The position numbers were made by a program, and so were the translations under genes. This document shows positions 44,100-52,320 of a DNA stretch of 64,000 bases, one piece after another (positions within the stretch are counted from its first letter, which is position 1; the number at the start of each line of letters is the position of its first letter). The DNA lies in the NCBI RefSeq assembly GCF_027594825.1, contig NZ_CP088930.1, forward strand, positions 1,921,019 to 1,985,018, given 5' to 3'. The notes under the pieces are model-generated. The model searched no databases. It saw only the letters and a list, made by a program, of their open reading frames with translations, and was not told the DNA's origin. The DNA comes from Serratia liquefaciens (GTDB taxonomy: Bacteria > Pseudomonadota > Gammaproteobacteria > Enterobacterales > Enterobacteriaceae).

Positions 44100-44708
44100 A
44101 TGTCATCCGCTGTACCCGCGTTAGATTTCGGCTCCATGACCCAGGTCATCCAGTTCCTGATGGAAATCGACAAGTTGAAAAGCGTGCAACGCCGCACCAA
44201 GGTGCTGGGCACCCAACGCCAGGAAAACTCCGCCGAACACAGTTGGCACTTCGCCGTGGGCGCCATGAGCCTGGCGCCTTATGCCGGTGAAGGCGTAGAT
44301 ATTCAGCGAGTGATCCAGATGGCGCTGCTGCATGACATCGTTGAGATCGATGCCGGTGACGTACTGGTGTACGATCTGGCCGCCCGTGCAGCGATCCACG
44401 ATCAAGAGGTTGCCGCGGCACGGCGTCTGTTCGGTATGCTGCCGGACGCTCAACGCGAGTATTTCACCGCTTTGTGGCAGGAATATGAAGATGGCGAGAG
44501 CGCCGACGCACGCTTTGCGCTGGTGCTGGACCGCACCATGCCGATGCTGATGAACCTGCATAATGAAGGCCAAAGCTGGGTCGAAAACGGCATCAGCCTG
44601 GAACAGGTATTGTCACGCAATACGATGATTGAAGAAGTTTACCCTGAGCTGTGGAAACACCTGCTGCACCACCTGCAGGAAGCCCAGCGCAAGGGCTGGT
44701 TGAAGTAA
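44100..44708 (+). CDS. HD-domain hydrolase (HDDC2/YfbR-like)
   Basis: A 202-residue HD-superfamily protein. Metal ligands are in ENSAEHSWHFA (His), LLHDIVEIDAGD (His-Asp) and LVLDRTMPML (Asp). Related enzymes remove phosphate from deoxynucleoside 5'-monophosphates, so a nucleotidase role is likely but not proven. It is divergent from trhA and converges with the MHS transporter over a hairpin. Confidence 0.85.
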   Translation: MSSAVPALDFGSMTQVIQFLMEIDKLKSVQRRTKVLGTQRQENSAEHSWHFAVGAMSLAPYAGEGVDIQRVIQMALLHDIVEIDAGDVLVYDLAARAAIHDQEVAAARRLFGMLPDAQREYFTALWQEYEDGESADARFALVLDRTMPMLMNLHNEGQSWVENGISLEQVLSRNTMIEEVYPELWKHLLHHLQEAQRKGWLK

Positions 44709-44718
44709 CTCTCCGCAG

Positions 44719-44741
44719 GCCGGGTGCCTCCCTCACCCGGC
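44719..44741. terminator. Hairpin between the HD gene and the MHS transporter gene
   Basis: GCCGGGTG and CACCCGGC form a perfect 8-bp stem with a 7-base loop between the two convergent stops. It could end both messages. Confidence 0.55.
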
Positions 44742-44748
44742 AAACCAG

Positions 44749-46074
44749 TCACAGCGGCTTGTGTGCCGTTTCCTTTGCGGCAATCACCGCCCACAGCGTG
44801 ATCAGCAACGCCACCACCACGTAGGCCGAGATCGCCAGCGTGCTGTCGTAGGACTTGAACAGTGAAGCGATAATCAGCGGCGCAAACCCACCGCCGATAA
44901 TACCGGCCAGCGTGTAGGCCAACGACGATCCGGCATAGCGCACCCTTGTCGGAAACTGTTCGGTGATAAATGCCGCCTGCGGGCCGTACATCGCCGCATG
45001 GATCAACAAACCGACCACCACCGCCAGGCAGATCAGCACCGGCTGGCTGCTGTCGAGCAGCACGAAGAACACAAACGCCCATACCATCGCCGCCAGCGCT
45101 CCGCCGATATACACCGGCCTGCGGCCAAAACGGTCGGACAATGCGCCAAACATGGGGACGGTAATCGCATTGCCGATCGCCCCCAGCATGGTGGCGGTCA
45201 GCGCCAGCGGGCGCGGCAGGTTCAACACCGTGGTGACGTAGGTCAGCGTAAAGACCACCACCAGCGCATAGAGCACGTCGGAACCGATACGTGAACCGCC
45301 GGCAATCAGCAGCGGACGCCGATGCTGGGTGAAAACCTCACGGATTGGCGCATGAGTAACGTCCTTAGAGGCTTCCAGCTTCAGAAACGCCGGCGTTTCC
45401 CCTACCCCACGACGCAGCCACAGGCCAAACACCACCAGCACCAGGCTCAGCAGGAAGGGGATACGCCAGCCCCACTGTTGGAAATCTTCTGCCGACATCG
45501 CCACCGTCACCAGCGTGATCAGGCCAGTACCAATCAGCGTGCCGCAGGAAGGACCGACCTGCGCAAAGGAGGCATTGCGCCCCCGCTGGTGCGGTTTGCC
45601 GTGCTCCATCGACAGCAGTACCGCGCCGGCCCATTCGCCTCCCAATGCAATCCCCTGAATAAAGCGCAGCGTCACCAACAGCAGCGGGCTCCAGATGCCC
45701 CAGCTGGCGTAACCGGGCAACAGTCCCATCAGCGCAGTTGTCACCCCCATGATCACCAGCGTCGTCACCAGCACAAAGCGCCGCCCCAGCACGTCGCCGA
45801 GATGGCCGAACACGATGCCGCCAATCGGCCGGGAAACGTAACCGACCGCATAGGTGGAAAACGCCAGAATGGTACCCACCAGCGGGTCGAAAGACGGGAA
45901 AAATACGTGATTGAAAATCAGCGCCGCCATGATGTTGTAAACGGTGAAATCGTACCATTCCAGCGCGGTGCCGATAGAACTGGCGGCCGCCAGCCTGCCG
46001 GTTTTCGGTGGGTGAGCGGCAGCGTCGGCAGCGGACAGGTTCAGGGTCGGCGTTTCGGTGGTTGAAGTGCTCAT
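44749..46074 (-). CDS. MFS transporter, metabolite:H+ symporter (MHS) family
   Basis: A 441-residue major facilitator of the MHS group (ProP, KgtP, ShiA relatives). It starts with a polar tail, then ASSIGTALEWYDFTVYNIMAA, the loop motif RPIGGIVFGHLGDVLGRR, and GIALGGEWAGAVLLSMEHG. It should import a carboxylate or zwitterion with protons. Its ATG overlaps the stop of the preceding small gene by four bases, so it is the last gene of the amidase operon and probably imports the operon's substrate. Confidence 0.88.
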   Translation of the reverse strand: MSTSTTETPTLNLSAADAAAHPPKTGRLAAASSIGTALEWYDFTVYNIMAALIFNHVFFPSFDPLVGTILAFSTYAVGYVSRPIGGIVFGHLGDVLGRRFVLVTTLVIMGVTTALMGLLPGYASWGIWSPLLLVTLRFIQGIALGGEWAGAVLLSMEHGKPHQRGRNASFAQVGPSCGTLIGTGLITLVTVAMSAEDFQQWGWRIPFLLSLVLVVFGLWLRRGVGETPAFLKLEASKDVTHAPIREVFTQHRRPLLIAGGSRIGSDVLYALVVVFTLTYVTTVLNLPRPLALTATMLGAIGNAITVPMFGALSDRFGRRPVYIGGALAAMVWAFVFFVLLDSSQPVLICLAVVVGLLIHAAMYGPQAAFITEQFPTRVRYAGSSLAYTLAGIIGGGFAPLIIASLFKSYDSTLAISAYVVVALLITLWAVIAAKETAHKPL

Positions 46075-46724
46075 GATGACAGCTCCTGAGTGGTCAGTTG
46101 CCAGCCCAGGGCATAATGCAGGGCTTCGGCTGCGGGGATTTCCAGTTGGCGGCAGGCAAGCTCGCTCAGCCGCCGGCCAGCTTCGGCGCTGCTGCTTTCG
46201 ATCAGTAGCATCGGCAACAGATGACGATTTTCACGCGACTCTTTCGGCAACGGCGAACTGAGCTCCGCGTCCGGCGACAGCAGGCTACTGCGAACAAAGC
46301 CCGGCTGCTCGGCCAGCAGCCCCCCCAAATGGCTGATGCTGGCTTTCAATACCTCCGGTTGCGCCGGTGCGAGGTTAACGATAGCCAGGTAACTGCCGCA
46401 GCCCTGACCTGTCACCGCTTCCACCGCACACACCCGGCGCATCGGGTCACGCATTTTATCGAGGCTCGCCACCGACCAGGGCGTTTGCTGGGTAAACGCA
46501 GCGCGGTAGGCCGCTGAGGTAAAACTGGCCAATGATTCGGTTTTGTACAGGCCGAGATATTTACGCCCGCCGTGCAGCGCCTGATAACGGGTGCCCGACA
46601 AAAAACCAGGCACCCGCACTCGCTCTTCCACGTGCTCGCGGTCGTACCACTGATTGAAATCCGCCTCATCCTGCGTGGCGATATCTGTTGCGACAAACAG
46701 CATTCCGTTCGGGGAACCGGTCAT
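46071..46724 (-). CDS. Protein of a DUF4286-like dimeric alpha-beta barrel type, unknown function
   Basis: A 217-residue protein. NQWYDREHVEERVRVPGFLSGTRY and RKYLGLYKTESLASFTS have the pattern of ferredoxin-like dimeric alpha/beta barrels (EthD or DUF4286 type) that recur in aromatic and amide catabolic operons. The second half looks like a weaker repeat of the same fold (SYLAIVNLAP and HLLPMLLIESSS). No catalytic residues can be assigned. It is translationally coupled to the MHS transporter and lies 30 bases after the amidase gene. Confidence 0.6.
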   Translation of the reverse strand: MTGSPNGMLFVATDIATQDEADFNQWYDREHVEERVRVPGFLSGTRYQALHGGRKYLGLYKTESLASFTSAAYRAAFTQQTPWSVASLDKMRDPMRRVCAVEAVTGQGCGSYLAIVNLAPAQPEVLKASISHLGGLLAEQPGFVRSSLLSPDAELSSPLPKESRENRHLLPMLLIESSSAEAGRRLSELACRQLEIPAAEALHYALGWQLTTQELSS

Positions 46725-46754
46725 GGTGACTCTCCTGTTAGCTCAAAGTAAAAA

Positions 46755-48104
46755 TCACGCGCCGGCGAGGCAACGTTCGATTGCCAGCGCCCAACCCAGC
46801 AGCGCTTCGTCATGCAAAGGCAGTGCGGCCACCATCAGGCCAACCGGTGCCGCATCGGCCTGCTGGCACGGCAGTGACAATGCGCAGCCGTCGAGGAAAT
46901 TGATTACCGAGGGATTGCGCAGCACGGCACCATTGATACGGAAATAGGCTTCTTCATCCGCTTCCAACTCGGCAAGGGTCGGGGCAACGAAAGGCACCGT
47001 CGGCATCAGCAACGCAGCGAACCCTTGCACTTCGGCACTCACCCGCCGTTGCCAATCGGCGCGCAACGACCGTAATTGCAGCAGGTTGTTCTCATCCAAC
47101 GTTTTGCCGCGACGAATGCGCGACAGCACCCGGGGGTCATAAGCATCGGCATGTTCGGCAATCAACGCCCGGTGCCAGTGCCAGGACTCCAGCGCGGTAA
47201 ATCCACCGTCGGCATTGATCGCCGCCAGTTCGGCGAACTCTCGGCAGGGAATAAATTCAATCTGCGCTCCGGCCTGCGCCAGGCGCTGCAAGCCAAGGTG
47301 AAACGCGGTGGTGACCTCAGGGTCCAGGCCATCCAGCACCAGGGTTTGCGGTACGGCGAAGCGTGCCTGACTCAAATTTTTCTGCTGAGGCCGTAGTGGC
47401 CGATCGGCAATTGCCGTATCCAGCGCCAGGCAACCGGCCACGTCATGAGCAATCACGCCTATCGAATCCAGCGAAGGGGAAAGTGGCAGCAGGCCGCCGC
47501 TGCTAATGCGGCTGGCGGTGGGCTTATAGCCGGTCAGGCCGCAGAAGGCCGCCGGGATCCGCACCGAACCGCCGGTATCGCTGCCTATCGAACCGAAACA
47601 CATGCCGTCGCTCACCGCCACTGCTGCCCCCGAGGACGAACCGCCGGGAATACGACGTGCGCTGCGATCCCAGGGATTGGCGGGCGTGCCGTAGTGGGGA
47701 TTGATCCCCAGCCCGGAATAGGCAAATTCGGTCATGTTGGTTTTGCCCATCACCACCGCGCCCGCCTGCAACAAACGCGCCACCACGGCAGCATGAGCAC
47801 TAGCCGCTGGCGCACCGGCCAGTACGCGTGACCCGGCCGCGGTGGCTTCCCCTGCGACATCAAACAGGTCTTTGACCGACACCGGTACACCGTCCAGCGC
47901 CGACAGAGGGTTGCCCGCAGCTCGCCGCCGATCGGCCGCCAGTGCCTGCTCCTGAGCCCATTGGGCATACACATGGGTAAAGGTGCGCTGCCCCTCTCCC
48001 TGCTCGTTCACGATTTGCGACAATGCGTCAGCGGTCAACCGCGCGGCGGTAAATTCCCCCTGAGCCAGCCCGGAAACGGCCTGAGTTAACGTCAACTGTT
48101 TCAT
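46755..48104 (-). CDS. Amidase-signature-family hydrolase
   Basis: A 449-residue amidase. The Ser-cis-Ser-Lys catalytic set is visible: Lys in VSVKDLFDVAG, the Gly/Ser-rich motif GGSSSGAAVAVSDG, and the nucleophile Ser in GSDTGGSVRIPAAFCG. Such enzymes cleave a carboxamide to acid and ammonia, as AtzE-, AtzF- or indoleacetamide-type hydrolases do. The substrate is not readable. Its start overlaps the stop of the DUF2848 gene by one base, and a transporter follows, indicating a compact catabolic operon. Confidence 0.9.
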   Translation of the reverse strand: MKQLTLTQAVSGLAQGEFTAARLTADALSQIVNEQGEGQRTFTHVYAQWAQEQALAADRRRAAGNPLSALDGVPVSVKDLFDVAGEATAAGSRVLAGAPAASAHAAVVARLLQAGAVVMGKTNMTEFAYSGLGINPHYGTPANPWDRSARRIPGGSSSGAAVAVSDGMCFGSIGSDTGGSVRIPAAFCGLTGYKPTASRISSGGLLPLSPSLDSIGVIAHDVAGCLALDTAIADRPLRPQQKNLSQARFAVPQTLVLDGLDPEVTTAFHLGLQRLAQAGAQIEFIPCREFAELAAINADGGFTALESWHWHRALIAEHADAYDPRVLSRIRRGKTLDENNLLQLRSLRADWQRRVSAEVQGFAALLMPTVPFVAPTLAELEADEEAYFRINGAVLRNPSVINFLDGCALSLPCQQADAAPVGLMVAALPLHDEALLGWALAIERCLAGA

Positions 48105-48817
48105 CAGGCCACCACCGGCAGCTCAATGCTGCTATAGCTATGGCTGATGGTGCGCCCCAGCACCTCATCCACCAATTCCATACGGAATTCGGTCGCTGGC
48201 CGGATGCCGCCAATCGCCGCCACCGTACCGCAGGCCATCGCCAGGCCGTCCTTCGGCTGTGGCACCGTCAACCCGCCTTCCGGCAGTTGTTGGCCGCTCA
48301 GGTAACGATCCAGCAGATCGCCCGGAGTACGCAGGCTGGCAAGACGGCCCTGCTGATAAAGCTGGAACTCGCCGTTCTCCTTGATCCACGAGCGCAGGAT
48401 CAACGAATCCCAGTGCGCACTCACCTCACGCAACGGCCAGGCGGCAAGAGCCACCGGCTTGACGCAGAGCTGTTTGGACAGGGCCACGCTGTGCGCCTCC
48501 AACTGACGATCGGTATGATCCGAAGCCAGCGAAACATACCATTCACCCTGATGTGTGAAGATCAGTGGTTCCGCTTCGCCGGAGCTGGCATTGCCGATAA
48601 CTTCGATGCGTTCGCTCTGGCTGAGCTGGTTAACCGCCACCCGATAAAACAGAGGGATTGCACTGGGTTGGGGCACACCGAGCTCGGCCAGCTCCCTGAT
48701 ATGGTGCAGGATCGCTTCGCGATCCCGGCCGGTCCAGCCGGCAATCACCAGGTGATCGATCTCGACATCCAGCACCCCAGTGCCGCTGGATTCGGGTAAA
48801 GTAAAGGTCAGTCTCAT
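48104..48817 (-). CDS. DUF2848-family protein
   Basis: A 237-residue protein of DUF2848, which resembles the fumarylacetoacetate hydrolase group (HLVIAGWTGRDREAILHHIREL and GRTISHSYSSIELPVVA are characteristic; ASDHTDRQLE may hold metal ligands). No reaction is established. It is the first gene of the operon with the amidase, the small unknown protein and the MHS transporter. The promoter region carries nested inverted repeats and is shared with a divergent GntR gene. Confidence 0.82.
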   Translation of the reverse strand: MRLTFTLPESSGTGVLDVEIDHLVIAGWTGRDREAILHHIRELAELGVPQPSAIPLFYRVAVNQLSQSERIEVIGNASSGEAEPLIFTHQGEWYVSLASDHTDRQLEAHSVALSKQLCVKPVALAAWPLREVSAHWDSLILRSWIKENGEFQLYQQGRLASLRTPGDLLDRYLSGQQLPEGGLTVPQPKDGLAMACGTVAAIGGIRPATEFRMELVDEVLGRTISHSYSSIELPVVA

Positions 48818-48831
48818 GGCGTTTGTGCCTC

Positions 48832-48877
48832 TTTGGTTAAAATACTGTGAAATTTCACTATATCTTTAGTTACCAAA
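48832..48877. promoter_or_regulatory. Operator-like nested inverted repeats before the amidase operon
   Basis: The perfect palindrome GTGAAATTTCAC (48847-48858) sits nearly at the centre of a wider TTTGGT (48832-48837) / ACCAAA (48872-48877) inverted repeat. The region separates the DUF2848 start from the divergent GntR gene, the usual position for a GntR/FadR-type operator. Confidence 0.55.
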
Positions 48878-48946
48878 TAAGCGATTTCCGTGCCATGTTT
48901 TTGTGTACTATGTCTAAAAACTTTCGTCTTGCAGGAGCAGAACGTG

Positions 48947-49624
48947 ATGACCCTTGACGCAGAGAGCCCGGAACTCCCGACGGCAGAGGAAGCCGGGCTG
49001 TCACTGAATGAACTGGCCTACCGACGCTTTAAGCAGGCGCTGGTGACGTTGAGTTATAAACCTGGTGAATATCTCAATACCGCTCAGGTGATGAGCGAGC
49101 TGGACATGGGCAGAACGCCGATCAACCAGGCGATCCACCGACTGGCCAATGAAGGATTACTGCAGGTGATCCCGCGTAAAGGGGTGATGGTTGCGCCGCT
49201 TTCGATGGACGATGCGCTGGAATTGATTGAAGTGCGTTTGGCCAATGAAATGCTGTGTATGCGGTTGGCGAGCAAAAGAATTACGGCCCCCCAGATCGCC
49301 GAGCTTACGGAACTCAATCAACAAATCGAAGCCGCCAGTCAGCAACGCGATCGGGTAAAAATGATGACGCTGGATCATCAGTTCCACCAGCAGCTGGCAC
49401 AGATCGCCGGCAATAATATGTTGGCGGACATTCTGAGCGTACTGCACGCCAGAGCACAACGCTTCTGGGCCAGCACGCTGTCACGCGAAGGCCATATGCG
49501 CGAAGTGATAGAGGAACATCGGGCGATTATCGCCGCACTGGCCGCGCAGGACGATGACGCAGCCGCCAATGCGGCGCAGGCGCACATACTTTCATTCCGC
49601 AGTGCCCTGCTGCATGAGGGATAA
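48947..49624 (+). CDS. GntR-family (FadR/FCD type) regulator of the amidase operon
   Basis: A 225-residue regulator. The winged HTH spans about 18-85 (NELAYRRFKQALVTLSYKPG, then MGRTPINQAIHRLANEGLLQVIPRKG). The helical FCD ligand-binding domain follows (LDHQFHQQLAQIAGNNML and VIEEHRAIIAALAAQDDDA), with His residues suited to metal binding. AGGAG lies 9 bases before the ATG at 48947; a GTG at 48944 is an alternative, and the frame is open to 48890. It is divergent from the DUF2848-amidase operon, which it probably represses until a ligand binds. Confidence 0.88.
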   Translation: MTLDAESPELPTAEEAGLSLNELAYRRFKQALVTLSYKPGEYLNTAQVMSELDMGRTPINQAIHRLANEGLLQVIPRKGVMVAPLSMDDALELIEVRLANEMLCMRLASKRITAPQIAELTELNQQIEAASQQRDRVKMMTLDHQFHQQLAQIAGNNMLADILSVLHARAQRFWASTLSREGHMREVIEEHRAIIAALAAQDDDAAANAAQAHILSFRSALLHEG

Positions 49625-49631
49625 GCCGCCG

Positions 49632-50378
49632 TCAGCGGCCGCCGGCGGCCTCAATAAAGCTGCCGGTGATGTAAGAAGCGGCATCGGACAGTAACCAGAC
49701 AATGGCTTCCGCCACCTCTTCCGGGGTGCCGCCACGCTGCATCGGCAGGCTGCTTTTTACCCGATCAACGCGTCCAGGTTCGCCGCCGCTGGCATGCATT
49801 TCGGTATAAATCAGCCCCGGTCGCACGGCGTTGACGCGAATGCCCTGCGCTGCCACCTCCAGCGCCAGTCCGGTGGTGAGCGTATCTACCGCCCCTTTAG
49901 AAGCGGCATAGTCGATATATTCCCCAGGAGCACCGATACGCGCGGCCGCGGAGGAGACATTGACGATCGCTCCGCCCTGCCCGCCATGACGCTTCGCCAT
50001 GCGCTTCACCGTCTCGCGGCAACAGAGAAAATAGCCGGTAACGTTGGTAGACAATACCTTGTTGATACGCTCGGCGGTCAGTTGCTCAATCCCCGTCTGC
50101 TGAAACAAGATGCCGGCGTTATTGACCAGCGCACTTATCGGGCCGAGGCCGGCATCCAACGCATTAAACATCGCCACCACCTGATTTTCATCGGCCACAT
50201 CCGCTTTTAGCGCCAGCGCCCGGCCGCCCATCGCTTCGATTTCCGCCACCACCTGCGCTGCTGCCGCTTCATTTTTCAGATAGTTAACGCCGACCGCATA
50301 CCCCTTACGGGCCAACAGCAGCGCCGTGGCGCGACCAATACCGCGGCTGGCGCCGGTGACCAATGCAACTTTCGTCAT
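49632..50378 (-). CDS. ygfF: Short-chain dehydrogenase YgfF
   Basis: A 248-residue SDR enzyme closely resembling E. coli YgfF. The cofactor motif is TGASRGIGRATALLLA, then NNAGILF, and the catalytic YxxxK in YIDYAASKGA with Ser in VNVSSAAAR. The substrate is not known. Its start is 25 bases after the mipA-family stop on the same strand, so it may be read from the MipA operon. It converges with the GntR gene with a gap of only 7 bases. In E. coli ygfF is also close to the gcv operon. Confidence 0.92.
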   Translation of the reverse strand: MTKVALVTGASRGIGRATALLLARKGYAVGVNYLKNEAAAAQVVAEIEAMGGRALALKADVADENQVVAMFNALDAGLGPISALVNNAGILFQQTGIEQLTAERINKVLSTNVTGYFLCCRETVKRMAKRHGGQGGAIVNVSSAAARIGAPGEYIDYAASKGAVDTLTTGLALEVAAQGIRVNAVRPGLIYTEMHASGGEPGRVDRVKSSLPMQRGGTPEEVAEAIVWLLSDAASYITGSFIEAAGGR

Positions 50379-50403
50379 GTCGTTCCTTTCTCTGGTTGGG
50401 AAA

Positions 50404-51216
50404 TCAGAAACTGTAGCTGGCGCTCAGGAAGACGATGCCGGCCGTTTTTTTCTCGACGATGGGGCTTTTGGCCGCATCCCCCAGCAGAGTATAGAGACTT
50501 ACGCCCCCCTGAAAGGCAATTTCCGGCGTTAGTGCGTAATTCAGCACGCCGGTGAGGGTGGCTTGTTTAAAGCCGCTGCCCGGTCGGTAAGCGGTGAATG
50601 AAGTTTGCTGTGCCTGCTGCTGCGTCACGCCAAAATAACCACGCTGGTAACCCTTATTGGCCCAGGTGGTGCTCAAATCGGTTGAAAACGTCAATGCCTC
50701 GCTCAGCGGATAAACTGCCGCGATACCCAGATCGACATAGGCGGTATGCCCGAGATCCTCATCCCCATAGCGGCGCGCTTTGGTGGCCTGCATCCCCTTG
50801 ACGTAAGTGCGAAAAGGGTCAAATTTATAGCTCAGCTCAATGCCGGCTTCCAGGGCTCCCTTCAGATCGCCCATGCCTTTTAGCCGCTTATTGTGGCCTC
50901 GCAGCGTTTTCAGCTCTTCATCACGCCCGGCGTCATAGCCGGCCAGCAGGGCAATGCCGAAGGGCCCCGATAACGGCAACTGCCAGCGGGCACCGTTTTG
51001 CAAACCCAGGCTGAAGTCACCCCAGGCAGACTTCTCGTAACCGGCCTCAATATCGTACAGCGGCACGGCACTGTAGTCGGCAGCTCCCTGATAGTCCGGC
51101 ACCACGGCCATGCCGCCGCTGAATTTCAATGACGCCTCTGCGCCATCTTGCGTAAACCCCTGCAGAGGGAATAACACCAATAACGTCGCCGCAGAATAAC
51201 CCAGGGTATTTTTCAC
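50404..51216 (-). CDS. MipA/OmpV-family outer-membrane protein
   Basis: A 270-residue protein with a signal peptide (MKNTLGYSAATLLVLFPLQGFTQ would be cut near residue 22) and repeated amphipathic beta strands ending in the outer-membrane signature ASYSF with a terminal Phe. MipA-type proteins scaffold murein hydrolases and synthases or act as small barrels; induction by two-component systems is common. It lies in an operon after a small secreted protein and before ygfF, divergent from an OmpR-type two-component system that probably controls it. Confidence 0.88.
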   Translation of the reverse strand: MKNTLGYSAATLLVLFPLQGFTQDGAEASLKFSGGMAVVPDYQGAADYSAVPLYDIEAGYEKSAWGDFSLGLQNGARWQLPLSGPFGIALLAGYDAGRDEELKTLRGHNKRLKGMGDLKGALEAGIELSYKFDPFRTYVKGMQATKARRYGDEDLGHTAYVDLGIAAVYPLSEALTFSTDLSTTWANKGYQRGYFGVTQQQAQQTSFTAYRPGSGFKQATLTGVLNYALTPEIAFQGGVSLYTLLGDAAKSPIVEKKTAGIVFLSASYSF

Positions 51217-51244
51217 CGTATCTGCCTTATTATTTAATAAAGGT

Positions 51245-51463
51245 TTAAAGCGCCACCAGGCGCCGCAATTGTTTTTTAATACGTGGCTTTAAGCTTTTAC
51301 AAAAATCCGATGACTCCGTATGCTGAATAACAGACAGAGTGGGTAAAAATGATTCGCCATGATCCCCACCTTGCGCATCGACGTGGAAAGACAGCATGGC
51401 CAATACCAACAATAAAATTGCGCCTAAGCGGGCAGCCTTCATTGAAAGATTGTCGATACGCAT
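51245..51463 (-). CDS. Small secreted or membrane-anchored protein, 72 residues
   Basis: It starts MRIDNLSMKAARLGAILLLVLAMLSF (residues 1-26), a signal-peptide-like segment probably cleaved after VDA, followed by a polar mature part with one Cys (SSDFCKSLKPRIKKQLRRL). AGGTGAG precedes the ATG. I do not recognise the family. It is the first gene of the operon with the MipA-family gene (28-base gap) and the closest gene to the four-TTAA operator, suggesting a periplasmic role tied to the adjacent two-component system. Confidence 0.6.
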   Translation of the reverse strand: MRIDNLSMKAARLGAILLLVLAMLSFHVDAQGGDHGESFLPTLSVIQHTESSDFCKSLKPRIKKQLRRLVAL

Positions 51464-51523
51464 TTTTTCTCACCTGAATGATTTATTCAGGGCTGAGCGT
51501 ACTTGAAAGAGGACGGTCTTCCC

Positions 51524-51560
51524 TTAACGTCAAATTAATCCCAGATTAAGGTTTGCTTAA
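51524..51560. promoter_or_regulatory. Four TTAA motifs at exact 11-base spacing (OmpR-family operator)
   Basis: TTAA occurs at 51524, 51535, 51546 and 51557. The repeating unit is (C/A)TTAA-N6, close to the PmrA-type direct repeat YTTAAK-N5-YTTAAK. Eleven-base spacing is the usual phase for tandem OmpR-family dimers. The array is 61 bases upstream of the small secreted protein and 92 bases upstream of the response regulator, so both operons could be controlled. Confidence 0.7.
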
Positions 51561-51651
51561 GAAGGGGTGAACAAACAGGAGCGCGTCGTTGTCTTCCCCC
51601 TGCGGTTGTAGTTATATAGCCGCCAGCGCCGTGACATAAACCGGATACCCC

Positions 51652-52320
51652 GTGAACATATTGCTTGTGGAAGACGATCTGCAATTGGGCAAAGCCCTGT
51701 GCCGAGCTTTAGAGTTGGCAGGGTTCGATTTGTGCTGGGTGCGGTTAGTCCATGATGCACAACATAAATTATCTGAAGGCAGCTTCGATTTAATGCTGCT
51801 GGATCTCACCCTGCCCGACGGCGATGGCTTGAAAAAGCTGATTGAATGGCGCGCTGCGGGCCAAAATATTCCGATTATTATTCTGACCGCCCGTGACCGC
51901 ATAGAAAGCCTGGTCAATAGCCTGGATTCCGGTGCAGATGACTTTCTGGCAAAGCCTTTTGCCCTGCCTGAGCTGATCTCCCGCGTGAAGGCGGTAAACC
52001 GGCGCATGGCGGGGTTTGCCTCCCAAACCTGGAGCCTGGGCAACCTGTATCTGGATCCCATGAACCACCAGGTCACGCTGGACGACGAACTGCTGCTGCT
52101 GTCGAAAAAAGAGTACCGCCTGTTGCACGAACTGATGCGTTGCGCCGGTACCGTGGTGCGCAAGGCGGCCCTGGAACAGCGCCTATTCGGCAATGGCGAT
52201 AATGTAGAAAGTAATTCTCTTGAGGTGCACATGCATAATCTGCGGCGAAAAATTGGCAAGGAGAGAATTATTACCGTACGCGGCATAGGTTATTTATTGA
52301 AAAAAGAGTCTCAGGGATGA
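51652..52320 (+). CDS. OmpR-family response regulator (PmrA/QseB-like)
   Basis: A 222-residue regulator. The receiver has Glu7-Asp8-Asp9, phospho-acceptor Asp51 (LMLLDLTLPDGDG) and the Lys in LAKPFALPEL. The winged-helix domain spans about 125-220 (LSKKEYRLLHELMRCAGTVV, then NSLEVHMHNLRRKIG). It is similar in form to PmrA and QseB. Its stop overlaps the kinase start by four bases. The upstream TTAA array probably binds it, giving autoregulation and control of the divergent MipA operon. Confidence 0.92.
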   Translation: MNILLVEDDLQLGKALCRALELAGFDLCWVRLVHDAQHKLSEGSFDLMLLDLTLPDGDGLKKLIEWRAAGQNIPIIILTARDRIESLVNSLDSGADDFLAKPFALPELISRVKAVNRRMAGFASQTWSLGNLYLDPMNHQVTLDDELLLLSKKEYRLLHELMRCAGTVVRKAALEQRLFGNGDNVESNSLEVHMHNLRRKIGKERIITVRGIGYLLKKESQG

